Positions 10,301 through 18,623 of a stretch of 64,000 nt of DNA are shown piece by piece. The stretch is from Acidobacteriota bacterium (GTDB taxonomy: Bacteria > Acidobacteriota > Terriglobia > Acidiferrales > UBA7541): positions 62,001 through 126,000 of the forward strand of contig JABCZN010000008.1 in NCBI GenBank assembly GCA_013289665.1. Direction: 5' to 3'. Each line of letters opens with the position of its first letter. Position 1 is the stretch's first letter. The notes beneath the pieces are model-generated. The model searched no databases and was not told the origin of the DNA. It was given only the letters and a program-made list of their open reading frames with translations. The position numbers and the translations under genes were made by a program.

Positions 10301-12535
10301 TACAATTCGTTGAAACTCATGCTCACATCCACAAATCCTGAAGTTGGCACCCTAACTTATACTTACGACGCGAACGGCAATGTTCAAACGAAGCGAGACG
10401 GGCGTGGAATCACCACAACTTATACATACGATGTGGTGAATCGAGAGTTGACTCGGACGTACTCCGACGGCACGCCAACGGTCACGACCACTTATGACCA
10501 ACCCGTGTGCCTGGGACTGGCGGCTTGTCAGAATATCGGACATAGGACCGCAGTGACTGACGCTGCTGGCTCTGAATCTTGGGCATATGAAGTAGACATG
10601 ACTCACTCGCAAAGTATTCATGTCAACCAGCGAACGACGAGCAGCATCACGAAAACCTCCAAGTACTATCTCGACCTGGCCGGAAATGTAACGCAAATGG
10701 TGTACCCTACCAGCCGTATAGTGAATTACACGTTCGACAACGCCGACCGACCCATTACAGCAGTCGACGCTTCTAACGGCATCACCTACTCCACGGGGTT
10801 TCAAACATCGCCTGGTGGAACCTGTCTACCGAATATTACCTGTTACACCCCACAAGGCTCTATTTATGGCGTTTCCCTTGGACAAACCTCCAGCTTCACC
10901 GGCGTGAACATCACGGATAGTTACAACTCACGATTGCAGCCAGGCGAATTTAAGGCGTCCTCCACCGGCGGCAATGCCATAGACATCACCTACAATTTTG
11001 TCGACCCGATTAATGGCGGCAATGCTGGACACGTATTCTCCATCTCCAATAATCTGAACACCAGTCGGACGCAAAAGTTCACTTATGACCAACTGAACCG
11101 CATCACCTCCGCCGGTACCGGTGCCACCACGGGCACCTACTGTTGGGGATATCAATATACCTACGACGCCTGGGCAAACCTCACTTCCCAGGCTGGATGG
11201 TCGCCTAATTACAACGGTTGTACCCAGACCGTCATGGCGGCGGTCACCACCGACGGCAACAATCACATTTCCGCGTATAGTTATGACGCTTCCGGCAACG
11301 CCACAGGAGAAACAGGCTATGCGTATACCTGGAACGGCGAAAGCCAGCTCATAACCGCTGGCGGCGTCAATTATCTTTACGACGGTGACGGTCGTCGCGT
11401 GGCCAAAGTCGGTACCAAACTGTATTGGTATGGCGCGGGCACTGAAATCCTCGCCGAAACTAACGCGGCAGGAAATACCCTTAACGAATACATCTTCTTT
11501 GGCGGCAAGCGCGTTGCCCTGCTGCCCGCGAGTGCTACCGCTCAGTTTTATGTCGAAGACTCGCTTGGTTCTTCTCGAATTGTCACGACCAACGCTGGCG
11601 CCGTCTGTTATGATGCCGACTTCTACCCCTTCGGCGGCGAGCGTGCTGTCACCAATTCCTGCACTCAAAACAATTACAAGTTTGAGGGCAAGGAACGCGA
11701 CCCTGAAACCGGCAACGACGACTTCGGCGCTCGCTACTACTCAAACCGCTTCGGCCGCTGGCTCAGCGCCGACTGGTCCAATGTTCCGGTGCCGGTGCCT
11801 TACGCCAACCTCAGCAACCCACAAACCCTCAATCTGTACTCAATGGTGACCGATGATCCTGAATCCTTCGCCGACCTGGATGGCCACCTCTTATCGCCTC
11901 CCCCTGAGTCTTTATCCACTACTTGCCCGGACAACGATGCCATTTGCATGCTTAACGAGCAAAATACGGACAGAAACAGCGCCAGTCAGGGTTCAACAAG
12001 TGGTCAGCAACAACAGGCGCAAAATCAGGCATGGTCTAGTCTCTCATCGGCTCAGCAGGCCCTCGTCCAAGGTGGGGAAAAGGCGTGGGGTGGCCTATCG
12101 GCAGGACAACAGACCAACTTTGCCGCCATCACGCACGCTCTCGAAGTAACAACCCTATCCAACGGTGCCTCCGGTCTTTCGGAAGTCAAGAGTGTGACTT
12201 CGATCGGCAAAGTTGATATTGGCGTCACCTGGAACGCGGGGGCGAAGCAAGCCTTCAAAGATTCGGGCTTTGCTTGGAGGCCAGGGTGGGGGCATTCCGG
12301 TGAAAACGGGGTAACGCTAGGAAGAAGCACCACGGGCCTCCACCTACTTTTCGGGGATAAGGACGTCGGTGTCGGACATGCGCACATCGACTATCGCGGA
12401 CTTGGAGAAGGTCACTACCAACAGTACAACTCTGATGTCCGCGCCGTCGGCCCTGAAAAATCAGGCGGTCGACCCATTAGCAACTATGAGCGGTACAAAA
12501 GTTGGTTCGGCCCAATACCAGGATACGTTCCTTGA
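7397..12535 (+). CDS. Giant secreted RHS/YD-repeat protein with a variable C-terminal domain
   Basis: 1712 residues from the ATG at 7397, chosen because a signal peptide follows directly (LGITLVLLFLFLANANGQ). Most of the protein is RHS/YD repeats, seen as recurring YxYDxxG..T...DP/NG patterns such as TYTYDANGNVQTKRDGRG. The RHS-associated core lies at about residues 1428-1475 (FEGKERDPETG, GARYYSNRFGRW, NLYSMVTDDP). After FADLDGH comes a domain of about 215 residues that I do not recognise. It starts Gln- and Ser-rich and ends with HAHIDYRGLG. In RHS proteins this position holds a toxin or effector released from the shell. No VgrG or type VI gene is nearby, so export is probably Sec-dependent. 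Confidence 0.9.
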   Translation: MLRLHPFYRLGITLVLLFLFLANANGQSPAITGSTITPIPGVGRDYTNLMAETVDPASGSVSLRISLPVPLARGLAIPFAFTYNSNSVALQQGAPGSPAWNYSQSMFGVGPWSNTLPQLSAVIQGYSKPGTMDTCYSSTGYTFQDSNGVAHPLGLSAYLVNPNININPSCGSTNWTNYFSGGDDYVQAILLGVSGTGSILYPSYGAGVGVVQVADASGTVYTFGNTTNNYWDCSDQPAVSGPQIVNPIAYALPSTIEDRNGNIITLSNPCASGSPLTISDTTGRTALTFNTQNAYPPHVLINSVTVSGISNPYSVTRSSVSGTQVSVNATLVTGDSSCHGVPAWNNFNLSQNAGYANFVSAITLPNEKQYQFAYDPTYGLLSQITYPTGGYVKYVWEMNHQSASVAYANTTGQAYYCQYIYDKPALLHRYVSYDGSTIALQQDFSYSTTWSGTSWATKQTTVTTHDLVRGTSFQTIYTYSPVLSPTIPNSAPPGANFEYWADRQLPVESTIVYKSISGGTLKTVNKGWSDPYEMTCEVTTWDNGQVSGTFYGWGPGHVITDKREYDFGILSSSACTWSTATPTRETVTNYQSFAVTPIFPTAPSILNRESSVFTYGNGTLAAETVYSYDQVAVGSLSNLPSGTHDETYYSSSSTAPRGNATTVTRKCLQSCTDSTTTYTFDETGQVLTTKDPCGNATCTDITGTNHTTNYSYADNYDSNPSSNTNAFLTTITDQLGHTVNYKYAYADGQLISITDANGLMASYLYADPLRRLTETDRPDGGSTKLAYNDTAPTPSVTTSEAINTQQTKTTVLIKDGMGHAIHSQLTSDPQGTVYVDTTYDGLGLVYKVSNPYRVGTDITSSPGTSVYTYDSLGRKLTETYPDNSSVLTTAYCGPNILVTDPTKRWRRSRADGLGRMVEVDEPNSISAAVNSNGCPGTGEPIWVTSYGFDPLDDLTSAVQNGSHNRTFVYNSLKLMLTSTNPEVGTLTYTYDANGNVQTKRDGRGITTTYTYDVVNRELTRTYSDGTPTVTTTYDQPVCLGLAACQNIGHRTAVTDAAGSESWAYEVDMTHSQSIHVNQRTTSSITKTSKYYLDLAGNVTQMVYPTSRIVNYTFDNADRPITAVDASNGITYSTGFQTSPGGTCLPNITCYTPQGSIYGVSLGQTSSFTGVNITDSYNSRLQPGEFKASSTGGNAIDITYNFVDPINGGNAGHVFSISNNLNTSRTQKFTYDQLNRITSAGTGATTGTYCWGYQYTYDAWANLTSQAGWSPNYNGCTQTVMAAVTTDGNNHISAYSYDASGNATGETGYAYTWNGESQLITAGGVNYLYDGDGRRVAKVGTKLYWYGAGTEILAETNAAGNTLNEYIFFGGKRVALLPASATAQFYVEDSLGSSRIVTTNAGAVCYDADFYPFGGERAVTNSCTQNNYKFEGKERDPETGNDDFGARYYSNRFGRWLSADWSNVPVPVPYANLSNPQTLNLYSMVTDDPESFADLDGHLLSPPPESLSTTCPDNDAICMLNEQNTDRNSASQGSTSGQQQQAQNQAWSSLSSAQQALVQGGEKAWGGLSAGQQTNFAAITHALEVTTLSNGASGLSEVKSVTSIGKVDIGVTWNAGAKQAFKDSGFAWRPGWGHSGENGVTLGRSTTGLHLLFGDKDVGVGHAHIDYRGLGEGHYQQYNSDVRAVGPEKSGGRPISNYERYKSWFGPIPGYVP

Positions 12536-12550
12536 CACTCGGGGTGTAAA

Positions 12551-13639
12551 ATGAAACGTCGAATCTCATGGTTAGTTATAGGCTGTTTCATCTTTCAATT
12601 CAGTCTTCTCGCTAAAAGGCGTCCTGAGACTATGACGCTCCATCAGACGAGCTTGACGGGCGACCGTGCACTAGCTGCGATCCGCTCTGCTTCGCCCAGG
12701 CCCGGAACCCAGCTTCAAATCCTTCGCGAGATCAAGGCCACCGCTAACACGCAAGAAATAGCTCACAGATCGCATCACGAGGCGGACCTTCACCATATTG
12801 CCCTCTATGGCAACGGCATATTTCTCAACGCGCTGAACACCGGTGCCTTCCTCATCTTGGAGTCTGATCCTACAACCGGCAATGCAGTTTCCATTTATCT
12901 GGTGTCTACCGGAAGTGACGGGCGGCCCGCCATTGAATCCCACGAGGTCGAAGGCGTGACGGCCCCGCTTGGTGCCGAGCTCATCAACCAGACTGCGGAT
13001 TTTGTTGATGCCCTGTTAGCTGTGCCCACTTCAAAGTTCGAAAGCATCGAGCGTAGATTCTATGGTAGGCACTTTCCTGAATACGCCGGCCCCGGAGATC
13101 GGACCATTTTTGCGATCCCTCGTAGCATCCGAGCAATCGAGGCCGACGAAACCCAATACGGAGAACTGGCTGCGCTGTTTGGCGGCTACCTTTTTTGGCC
13201 AGTGCAGTATTCAATGTCGACGGATATTTACGCCGCCAATCCTTCCAGTGCTCTGGCAGCAGCGCGAAAGAAGCACGAAGCCCTGACCGAGCAGTTCCTC
13301 CAAAAGAACAACAAAAAGCCTGACTTTATCTATGACCTGCAGGACCTGGAATCTCTAAAAAGTCCAGAGCAGCTTCGAGAACGCATATTGTGGCTTAGGC
13401 GACTCGACGATTTCTTGGAACAGGCGCTCAAGTCACAGGGCGATTCTTCCGCATTTGAAGCTAACAAATTGATTTCCTTGGTCGCGTTACAGCTCGGATC
13501 CCTCACCCAGACGCAAGAGTCATTCCTAGCGGTCACGTCGCCGGGCCTTGTGGTAGGTTGGAGGCGATCCGCGACTGGCTCCCTCGCTGTTGCCGAGGTC
13601 TCGCTGGCAGAAGAGACTGACTGGGCTGCGAGTAAGTAG
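12551..13639 (+). CDS. Hypothetical secreted protein next to the RHS gene
   Basis: 362 residues starting 15 bases after the RHS stop codon, so almost certainly in the same transcript. The N-terminus looks like a signal peptide (ISWLVIGCFIFQFSLLA). The rest is soluble and mixed alpha/beta, with a helical, charged stretch at about 235-305. I recognise no domain. Position and spacing are those of an immunity or chaperone partner of the RHS C-terminal domain, but at 362 residues it is larger than usual immunity proteins. Function is inferred from context only. Confidence 0.7.
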   Translation: MKRRISWLVIGCFIFQFSLLAKRRPETMTLHQTSLTGDRALAAIRSASPRPGTQLQILREIKATANTQEIAHRSHHEADLHHIALYGNGIFLNALNTGAFLILESDPTTGNAVSIYLVSTGSDGRPAIESHEVEGVTAPLGAELINQTADFVDALLAVPTSKFESIERRFYGRHFPEYAGPGDRTIFAIPRSIRAIEADETQYGELAALFGGYLFWPVQYSMSTDIYAANPSSALAAARKKHEALTEQFLQKNNKKPDFIYDLQDLESLKSPEQLRERILWLRRLDDFLEQALKSQGDSSAFEANKLISLVALQLGSLTQTQESFLAVTSPGLVVGWRRSATGSLAVAEVSLAEETDWAASK

Positions 13640-14018
13640 GCGCAATCATCTGGCTGGAGATGCCAGGAAAGTGGGCAAATTAGCCCCTGTTGCACCGGTT
13701 AACGCGGAGCGCCGGGGAGCGCGGGAAGAGCCATGCCTTCGGCATGGGATGGGGTATGACACGTCACCCCAAGTTGGGCGCTGTGGAGCGCCGGACGCGA
13801 TGGGAGAACAAATAAAAAAGCGGCTCCCGTTGCCGACGAACGCTTGCATCCTTCCTGAATTTGTTGTCACCTTTCGCAGCTTGACTCTGTGAACGCGAAC
13901 CGCCCCGAGCATCTGAAACGGCGTCACCCCGAAGTTTATGCCAGCATCGCCGAGCGTTTTGAGATCAGTCGACACTGAGTGGATTTGCGGGGGGATATTG
14001 CTTAACCTTCCGCCGGGT
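13640..14018. other. Intergenic region downstream of the RHS operon
   Basis: No convincing gene. A stem-loop CCATGCC-TTC-GGCATGG sits at about 13731-13747 but is not followed by a run of T, so it is not a clear terminator. A minus-strand frame of 152 codons crosses this region, but its composition is Arg- and Pro-heavy and it overlaps a better short frame at 14019-14132, so I do not call it. Confidence 0.3.
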
Positions 14019-14132
14019 TCATCGCAGGTCCTCACAGTACGGACGACCATAGAAATCAACGGGTTTCCCATCGGGCCCCAGAGTAGGATACTTGTCCCAA
14101 TCAAAATTTCTCTTTTGCGCTGTCGAAGCCAT
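14019..14132 (-). CDS. Possible very small protein (37 residues)
   Basis: A minus-strand frame starts at an ATG at 14132 with GAGG nine bases upstream and ends at a TGA. The product begins MASTAQKRNFDWDKY and ends with GRPYCEDLR; it is rich in Asp, Tyr, Gly and Pro with few hydrophobic residues. Composition looks protein-like, unlike neighbouring frames. It lies 188 bases downstream of the NYN-domain gene on the same strand and could be the last gene of that unit. It may also be the 5' piece of a broken gene. I recognise no family. Confidence 0.3.
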   Translation of the reverse strand: MASTAQKRNFDWDKYPTLGPDGKPVDFYGRPYCEDLR

Positions 14133-14320
14133 ATTTCACAACCTCATCGATTGGATTGCCGGTTGTCGGCCTTACTTTTGGTACCACGACCTGTTCCTTG
14201 CAACAGAATTGCCGTTTTGTTGCATCCGGCGAGCGCAAGTCCCGCAGATCACTCGCCGACCCCGCTGGAAAGCACTCTCCCCCGAGGGGTAATGTTGCGT
14301 TTTGGGCGGAGTGGGAACAT

Positions 14321-15163
14321 TCACCCATCCTGGACTTGCCCGGCGATTCGGGCTTCCTCGACCACAAATTCCCAATCGATCGGTCCGTATTGAACGGCGA
14401 CATACCGCTCAACTAGGTTTTCGTCCCGGTCGTAGACTCGGATCGTGCGACCCACAGGAACATCGATCCAGAGACTAAATTGGGGCACTTGCTGGGCTGT
14501 CTCTAACCAATAAAGTTGTGCAGACCATCCCCAATCTCGAATTTTCCCAGCTCTAAGCAGTTTTCCCGCCGGCCCACCACCAGGTGTTTGCACCATCGGA
14601 ACGCGATGGGTTTCTTTAAAGGCAGTGGTGTTCCATTCGTAGAGTTGCCTGAATCGAATTTCACGGCCGAAGTCGGCTGCACCGTGCAACTCTTCCGCGA
14701 TCGAGTTGCGGTGGTACCATACCTCGACAAATACGCCCTGGCGAACCAGAGCTTCGACGACGGGCCGGAAATCGAGATCACCGGCGAGAAGTACAGCTTT
14801 CGTCATTGTTCCGTTGAAACCGTGCGTCAGCATGTCGACGGCCATCGAGACGTCAACTTCTTTTTGCTCACGCTTCCTGCCACGTCTGACGGTTCCAGGC
14901 TTGACGTGAAAACCGCTGAGGGATTGCACGTACGAAAGGAACCGTTGGAGTGGCGCGATTCGAGTTTTCTGGACTTCTCCGGTCTCCCCAGGTAATGGCG
15001 CCTCGTCAATGCAGTCGTAAAAGTAGACCCGCCTTGCACCCGCCTCGCGTCTGAGAGGGAAAATATCCAGGTCGCCGTCAACCTGGAAGAAGTCAACCAT
15101 CGCCTCATGGTGCCTTCTGCGCAGGTACTCGCCATCTATGAAGAGATAGGTTCGGTCTGCCAT
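14321..15163 (-). CDS. NYN-domain protein (LabA-like predicted ribonuclease)
   Basis: 280 residues. The N-terminal 160 residues form a PIN-like NYN domain with its acidic residues in place: Asp10 in LFIDGEY, Asp104 and Asp110 in KEVDVSMAVDML, and Asp129/Asp131 in LLAGDLDFRPVVEAL. These would hold a metal ion for RNA cleavage. The last 110 residues carry Trp- and Tyr-rich strands and no known domain. NYN proteins act on RNA, and some belong to stress or defence loci. The neighbouring HNH genes and the mobile region support a defence link, but this is inference. Confidence 0.8.
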   Translation of the reverse strand: MADRTYLFIDGEYLRRRHHEAMVDFFQVDGDLDIFPLRREAGARRVYFYDCIDEAPLPGETGEVQKTRIAPLQRFLSYVQSLSGFHVKPGTVRRGRKREQKEVDVSMAVDMLTHGFNGTMTKAVLLAGDLDFRPVVEALVRQGVFVEVWYHRNSIAEELHGAADFGREIRFRQLYEWNTTAFKETHRVPMVQTPGGGPAGKLLRAGKIRDWGWSAQLYWLETAQQVPQFSLWIDVPVGRTIRVYDRDENLVERYVAVQYGPIDWEFVVEEARIAGQVQDG

Positions 15164-15323
15164 GCTTTAGCCTGCTCCACTGCCGACAACGTGTGAATCA
15201 TACCAAAATGCGCAACCGGGACGCTCTCTCCGTCACCCAGACTGCCGCAAGTCGTTTGCGAACAAGCGGCCGATTGAGGTAGATTTCACCCGCCAAAAAG
15301 AACTGGTTTTGGATGGCCGCATC

Positions 15324-16022
15324 ATGAGGAAAGCGTTTCCGAAAGAGGTCCAGGTCGCCGTCTTCAAGAGATCCGGACGTCGATGCGCTCTATGCTTCGG
15401 CCTTCACGGCGATGGCAGAGTCAAGAAAGGCCAGCTCGCACATGTTGATCGAATCCCGAACAATTCGACTGAAGAAAATGCAGCCTTTTTGTGCCTACCC
15501 CACCACGACGATTACGATTCGGTTTCCAAGCACACGAAGAGACTGACTCCTGGCGAGCTCAAGGCCTATCGGGACAAGCTTTATGAGGCGATCGAAACCG
15601 GAACACCGCTGCCTGACATCAACGATAGACTTCCACACAGAAAGTCTCGGAAGGACCGCGGACAAGGCGTGGCGCTTGAACTGCACGAGCGTCGCATTCC
15701 TGTTTACCGGGTAACGGTCCAGTTCGTTCAGACAGTCATGAAGGATCTGAAGCCAAGTCTCAAGGATATCTTTCAATTCTCGGCAGACACGGATGAGGCG
15801 ATCTTTTTGTTCGATGATGCCCTCGCTGAGTATTTGGCAGGCATTTCCAGGCGAGCGCTTCGTCTCCACACGATCGAATGGGTCCGGACACGAATGGCGA
15901 GCGAGCCCGAGCCGGCGAATTTTAGGGCTCTCGTGGCGGAACAAGTCGCGCTTTTCGAGTGGTTCTCGACCCAGCACCAAGAGATCCAATCTCGATTCCT
16001 TCCGTTTCTCCGTCTTCGGTAG
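15324..16022 (+). CDS. HNH-like endonuclease-fold protein
   Basis: 232 residues from the ATG at 15324; a TTG at 15309 is the alternative. A zinc-binding HNH-like core is at about 18-65: Cys21-x2-Cys24, His40 in AHVDRIPN, Cys57 and His60-His61 in CLPHHDDYD. This matches HNH nucleases that use CxxC plus LCxxHH, with the first His in QLAH. The C-terminal 150 residues are helical and unassigned, perhaps target recognition. It is divergent from the NYN gene, separated by 160 bases. In mobile DNA such proteins are often restriction or defence nucleases. Confidence 0.65.
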   Translation: MRKAFPKEVQVAVFKRSGRRCALCFGLHGDGRVKKGQLAHVDRIPNNSTEENAAFLCLPHHDDYDSVSKHTKRLTPGELKAYRDKLYEAIETGTPLPDINDRLPHRKSRKDRGQGVALELHERRIPVYRVTVQFVQTVMKDLKPSLKDIFQFSADTDEAIFLFDDALAEYLAGISRRALRLHTIEWVRTRMASEPEPANFRALVAEQVALFEWFSTQHQEIQSRFLPFLRLR

Positions 16023-16214
16023 GGGAACTGCCCTCGAGCAGCGAGCTACATGCGCCGGAAGTTCGCCGCGGGTTCCACTCCAGGAATTAGGTGAATCGCC
16101 TTGTCCTCGCGTGCCTGCCTGGCGAACTCCCCCTGGCTGGCTTTCTGCGCCCGCTCAATGGTCTGTGCGTGGCGTTGCTGCGCCAGCCTCCGAGTCCCGA
16201 GAATCATGGGGTCG

Positions 16215-16985
16215 CTACACGAGGTACTTTTCATGGCGCTCGCTATTCAGGATCACACTGCCATGACCATCGGGGGCATTTTTGAGGGCATCCTCAAAAC
16301 GATCGAGTTCCCTCAAAGCCTGTTCGGTGTCCTTCGATGCGAGATCAGCAATCTCTTGAACGCGCCCCAAAAAGACCAAGTGGTCGTGTGGCGGTGGAGA
16401 AATGCTCTTGAGTAAGATTTCGAGCCACTCACACCCCTTCTGGACGGCAAACCGAATAATTTTCCCTATATGCGAAGGTTCTGGATGCCACGAGAGCACC
16501 TGAAGAACGACGTGACCAACCATCACGTTGTAGATATGCGCTCGAACGAGCAAATCTCCTGACGCTGGCTCGGTCAGGGTAAAATCCACGCCGTTAGAGT
16601 CCAGGCTGCGCCCAATGAATCGAGCGGCGAACACCAGAGTTCCGTGAGGAATGGTCCGCTTCTCATTGAATTTGTGACATTCGGCCTCAGTGAAGAAGCG
16701 AGGATGAAGATCGGCCGTATCGTTGCACATGGCGCACTTCACAGCCCACTCGGAGAGGTTCTGCTGATACTGTCGGTCGAGTGGCAGGGAAATATCGTCG
16801 ATCATCGGACCCAAGAATTTTTGTACGGTCTTCTCCATCCCGCTCATCCAGGTGTTGTTGCAAGTCCGGCAGACACACGGAATGCGAACCTCTTGATCTT
16901 CAGTGATTTCCGGCGGCGCGTCTCCCACCTGCCGGTACAACGGCTCGCGCGTCTTAACCCGCTCTAGAATCCAACGAGGGAACAA
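16215..16985 (-). CDS. HNH-type zinc protein, probably truncated at its N-terminus
   Basis: 256 residues from a TTG at 16985. The typical central motif CVCRTCNNTWMSGME is at about 37-51, and a second Cys pair CAMC follows at about 83-86. The frame stays open upstream to about 17068 and reads FCGNPADSKEDLFPRW, so the usual first Cys pair of the family is only half present and there is no good start codon. I infer that the 5' end was lost, probably when the neighbouring element boundary formed (the 25-bp repeat begins at 17109). The C-terminal half is unassigned. Confidence 0.5.
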   Translation of the reverse strand: MFPRWILERVKTREPLYRQVGDAPPEITEDQEVRIPCVCRTCNNTWMSGMEKTVQKFLGPMIDDISLPLDRQYQQNLSEWAVKCAMCNDTADLHPRFFTEAECHKFNEKRTIPHGTLVFAARFIGRSLDSNGVDFTLTEPASGDLLVRAHIYNVMVGHVVLQVLSWHPEPSHIGKIIRFAVQKGCEWLEILLKSISPPPHDHLVFLGRVQEIADLASKDTEQALRELDRFEDALKNAPDGHGSVILNSERHEKYLV

Positions 16986-17108
16986 ATCCTCTTTCGAGTC
17001 GGCGGGGTTGCCACAGAAGTTGGGAACAGCTTGGGAACAAAATACCCTGTTTTCGAACCCTGTTTTGCACGCCTAGCAGCGTAAGGGCAACAGAATCATC
17101 GGGAGTTA

Positions 17109-17133
17109 TGGTAGGGGCGGTGGGGATCGAACC
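17109..17133. repeat. Left copy of the 25-bp attachment repeat
   Basis: Identical to 22781-22805 and in the same orientation. Read on the minus strand it has the layout of a tRNA 3' end: T-loop TTCGATC, a CCCAC stem half, an acceptor half CGCCCCT, then A and CCA. The integrase gene starts about 230 bases inside. This is the usual layout of a tyrosine-recombinase attachment site. Confidence 0.75.
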
Positions 17134-17358
17134 AAGGCCCATAATCCCCAAGCCTTTGCCTTTTCAACGCTTTACAGCCTCCAAGCAAAACCTCAATCTG
17201 GACCAAAACGGACCAAGAGCAGCTTTTGGCGCAAGAAGGATTCCTGCTATCCTTTATATGCACGATCCTTCAAGGCTACGGCGCAAGCCGATCCTCTTGT
17301 TGTCCTTCGCGGGAAGTCCGACCGCTTTGTTGTCCTTAATCAATCCGAGGTTTTATGA

Positions 17359-18536
17359 GTGGAAAACTGTTCAGCATTACAGCAGCGCAAAGGCGGAACT
17401 GGACCTGCCGTGCGTCGAAGATTTACCAGTGGAAGTTGGAAAGTTAGAAATAAAGTTTGGAGTTGCAAGTATCCCGAGCACGTCTTTAACGAGCAAGACG
17501 GAACCTACAAAGTCGTGGTCCGTCGCAAGAGCTTTCCCGGCCTAAATGAACGGGCTGCGAAGGCGTCCATGCAAGCTACCCTGGACGCGGTGAATACCGC
17601 GAACAAGGCTGAGGCTCAACTTGTCGTCCCCAAGCACGAGCGAACTGTCAGCGATGTAGTAGCCGAATGGCGCAAGCTGGTAGCTCCGCATCACAAACCG
17701 AGGGGACTTGAAACATCTGAGTCCCATCTCAAAGCCCACATCATTCCTGCGCTTGGCGACATTCCTTTGCCTCAGTTGAACGTCCGCTGTGTTCAGGGAT
17801 TCGTGAATAGTATTTCCATTCCCACCCGCAACGGAAAGACGGTGGAGAACATCGTCCTGACGCTGACGGGGATTCTCAACGCCATGCACAAGTCCGACAA
17901 GGCCATTCCAACGGTCAAGCTGTCTGACTTGACGATGCCGCCGAAAGAGAAAGCCCGTCCTCGTTTCCTGACAGGACAAGAAATAAAGAGGCTCATCAAA
18001 GCGTCTCGTGGAGTGTTCAGGACGATTTTAATGGTCTTGGCTCTCAGCGGAATGCGAATCAACGAGGTTCTCGGCTTGCGAGTAGAGGACATTGATTTCG
18101 ACAGCAAAGTAATCCACGTCAAGAAGTCCGCATATAACGGGACTCTCGGAACTCCGAAGAGTGCGCCAGCGCAGCGGACATTCCTTTATCAGCCGCCCTT
18201 GCGAAAGAGCTACGCAAGCATTTGAAGTCCAAACGTTACCGGGAGAATCCTCTTGGAGTTCTCTTCGCCAATAATCGCCTACGTCCCTACAGTGACGGCA
18301 AACTAAGGGAGAAAAAGCTACACCCTTTATTGAAGTCGCTCGGCATGAAAGTTGTAGGCTTTCACGCGATCCGTCATGGAGTCGCGTCAGAGTTGATTAA
18401 CTCAGGCACGCCAATAACGGCGGTTAGGGATCAGATGCGTCATTCGGATGTGAGGGTGACTTTGCAAATCTACGGGCACGTAATAGGGGATACGCAGAGG
18501 AAAGCAGTAGAAGGGCTGTCCAGATTCGTTGCTTAG
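17359..18536 (+). pseudogene. Tyrosine recombinase/integrase split by one frameshift
   Basis: The first frame (17359-18225, GTG start) gives the core-binding domain and the first catalytic Arg in SGMRINEVLGLR (about residue 231). The second frame (to 18536) gives the rest: FHAIRHGVASEL (HxxR), MRHSDVRVT and the nucleophile Tyr in LQIYGHV. At about 18178-18182 the first frame leaves the family pattern, while the other frame reads IPLSAALAKELRKHLKSKR, which continues the integrase fold exactly. Restoring a single lost base joins them into one protein of about 390 residues. The frameshift may be real decay or an assembly error. Confidence 0.8.
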
Positions 18537-18561
18537 GCCAAGTTGACCTACAAACAAGAAA

Positions 18562-18591
18562 AGGCTCCAGAGCGAACCTGGAGCCTCTTTT
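18562..18591. terminator. Bidirectional rho-independent terminator
   Basis: A perfect 9-bp stem (AGGCTCCAG with CTGGAGCCT) and a 7-base loop. It is followed on the plus strand by CTTTTC, and on the minus strand by a T-rich run as well. It lies between the converging integrase and methyltransferase genes and would end both transcripts. Confidence 0.85.
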
Positions 18592-18623
18592 CATTTCCGA
18601 GTGTATTTCAAATCGTTGGATGC

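Noticed and set aside
13646..14104. Minus-strand frame of 152 codons
   Set aside because: Composition is Arg- and Pro-heavy towards its end, and it overlaps a better short frame (14019-14132) in a different phase.
17108..17545. Frame beginning MVGAVGIEP
   Set aside because: This is a known artefact of translating the complement of a tRNA 3' end; it starts exactly in the 25-bp repeat. The frame at 22780-22980 is the same case.
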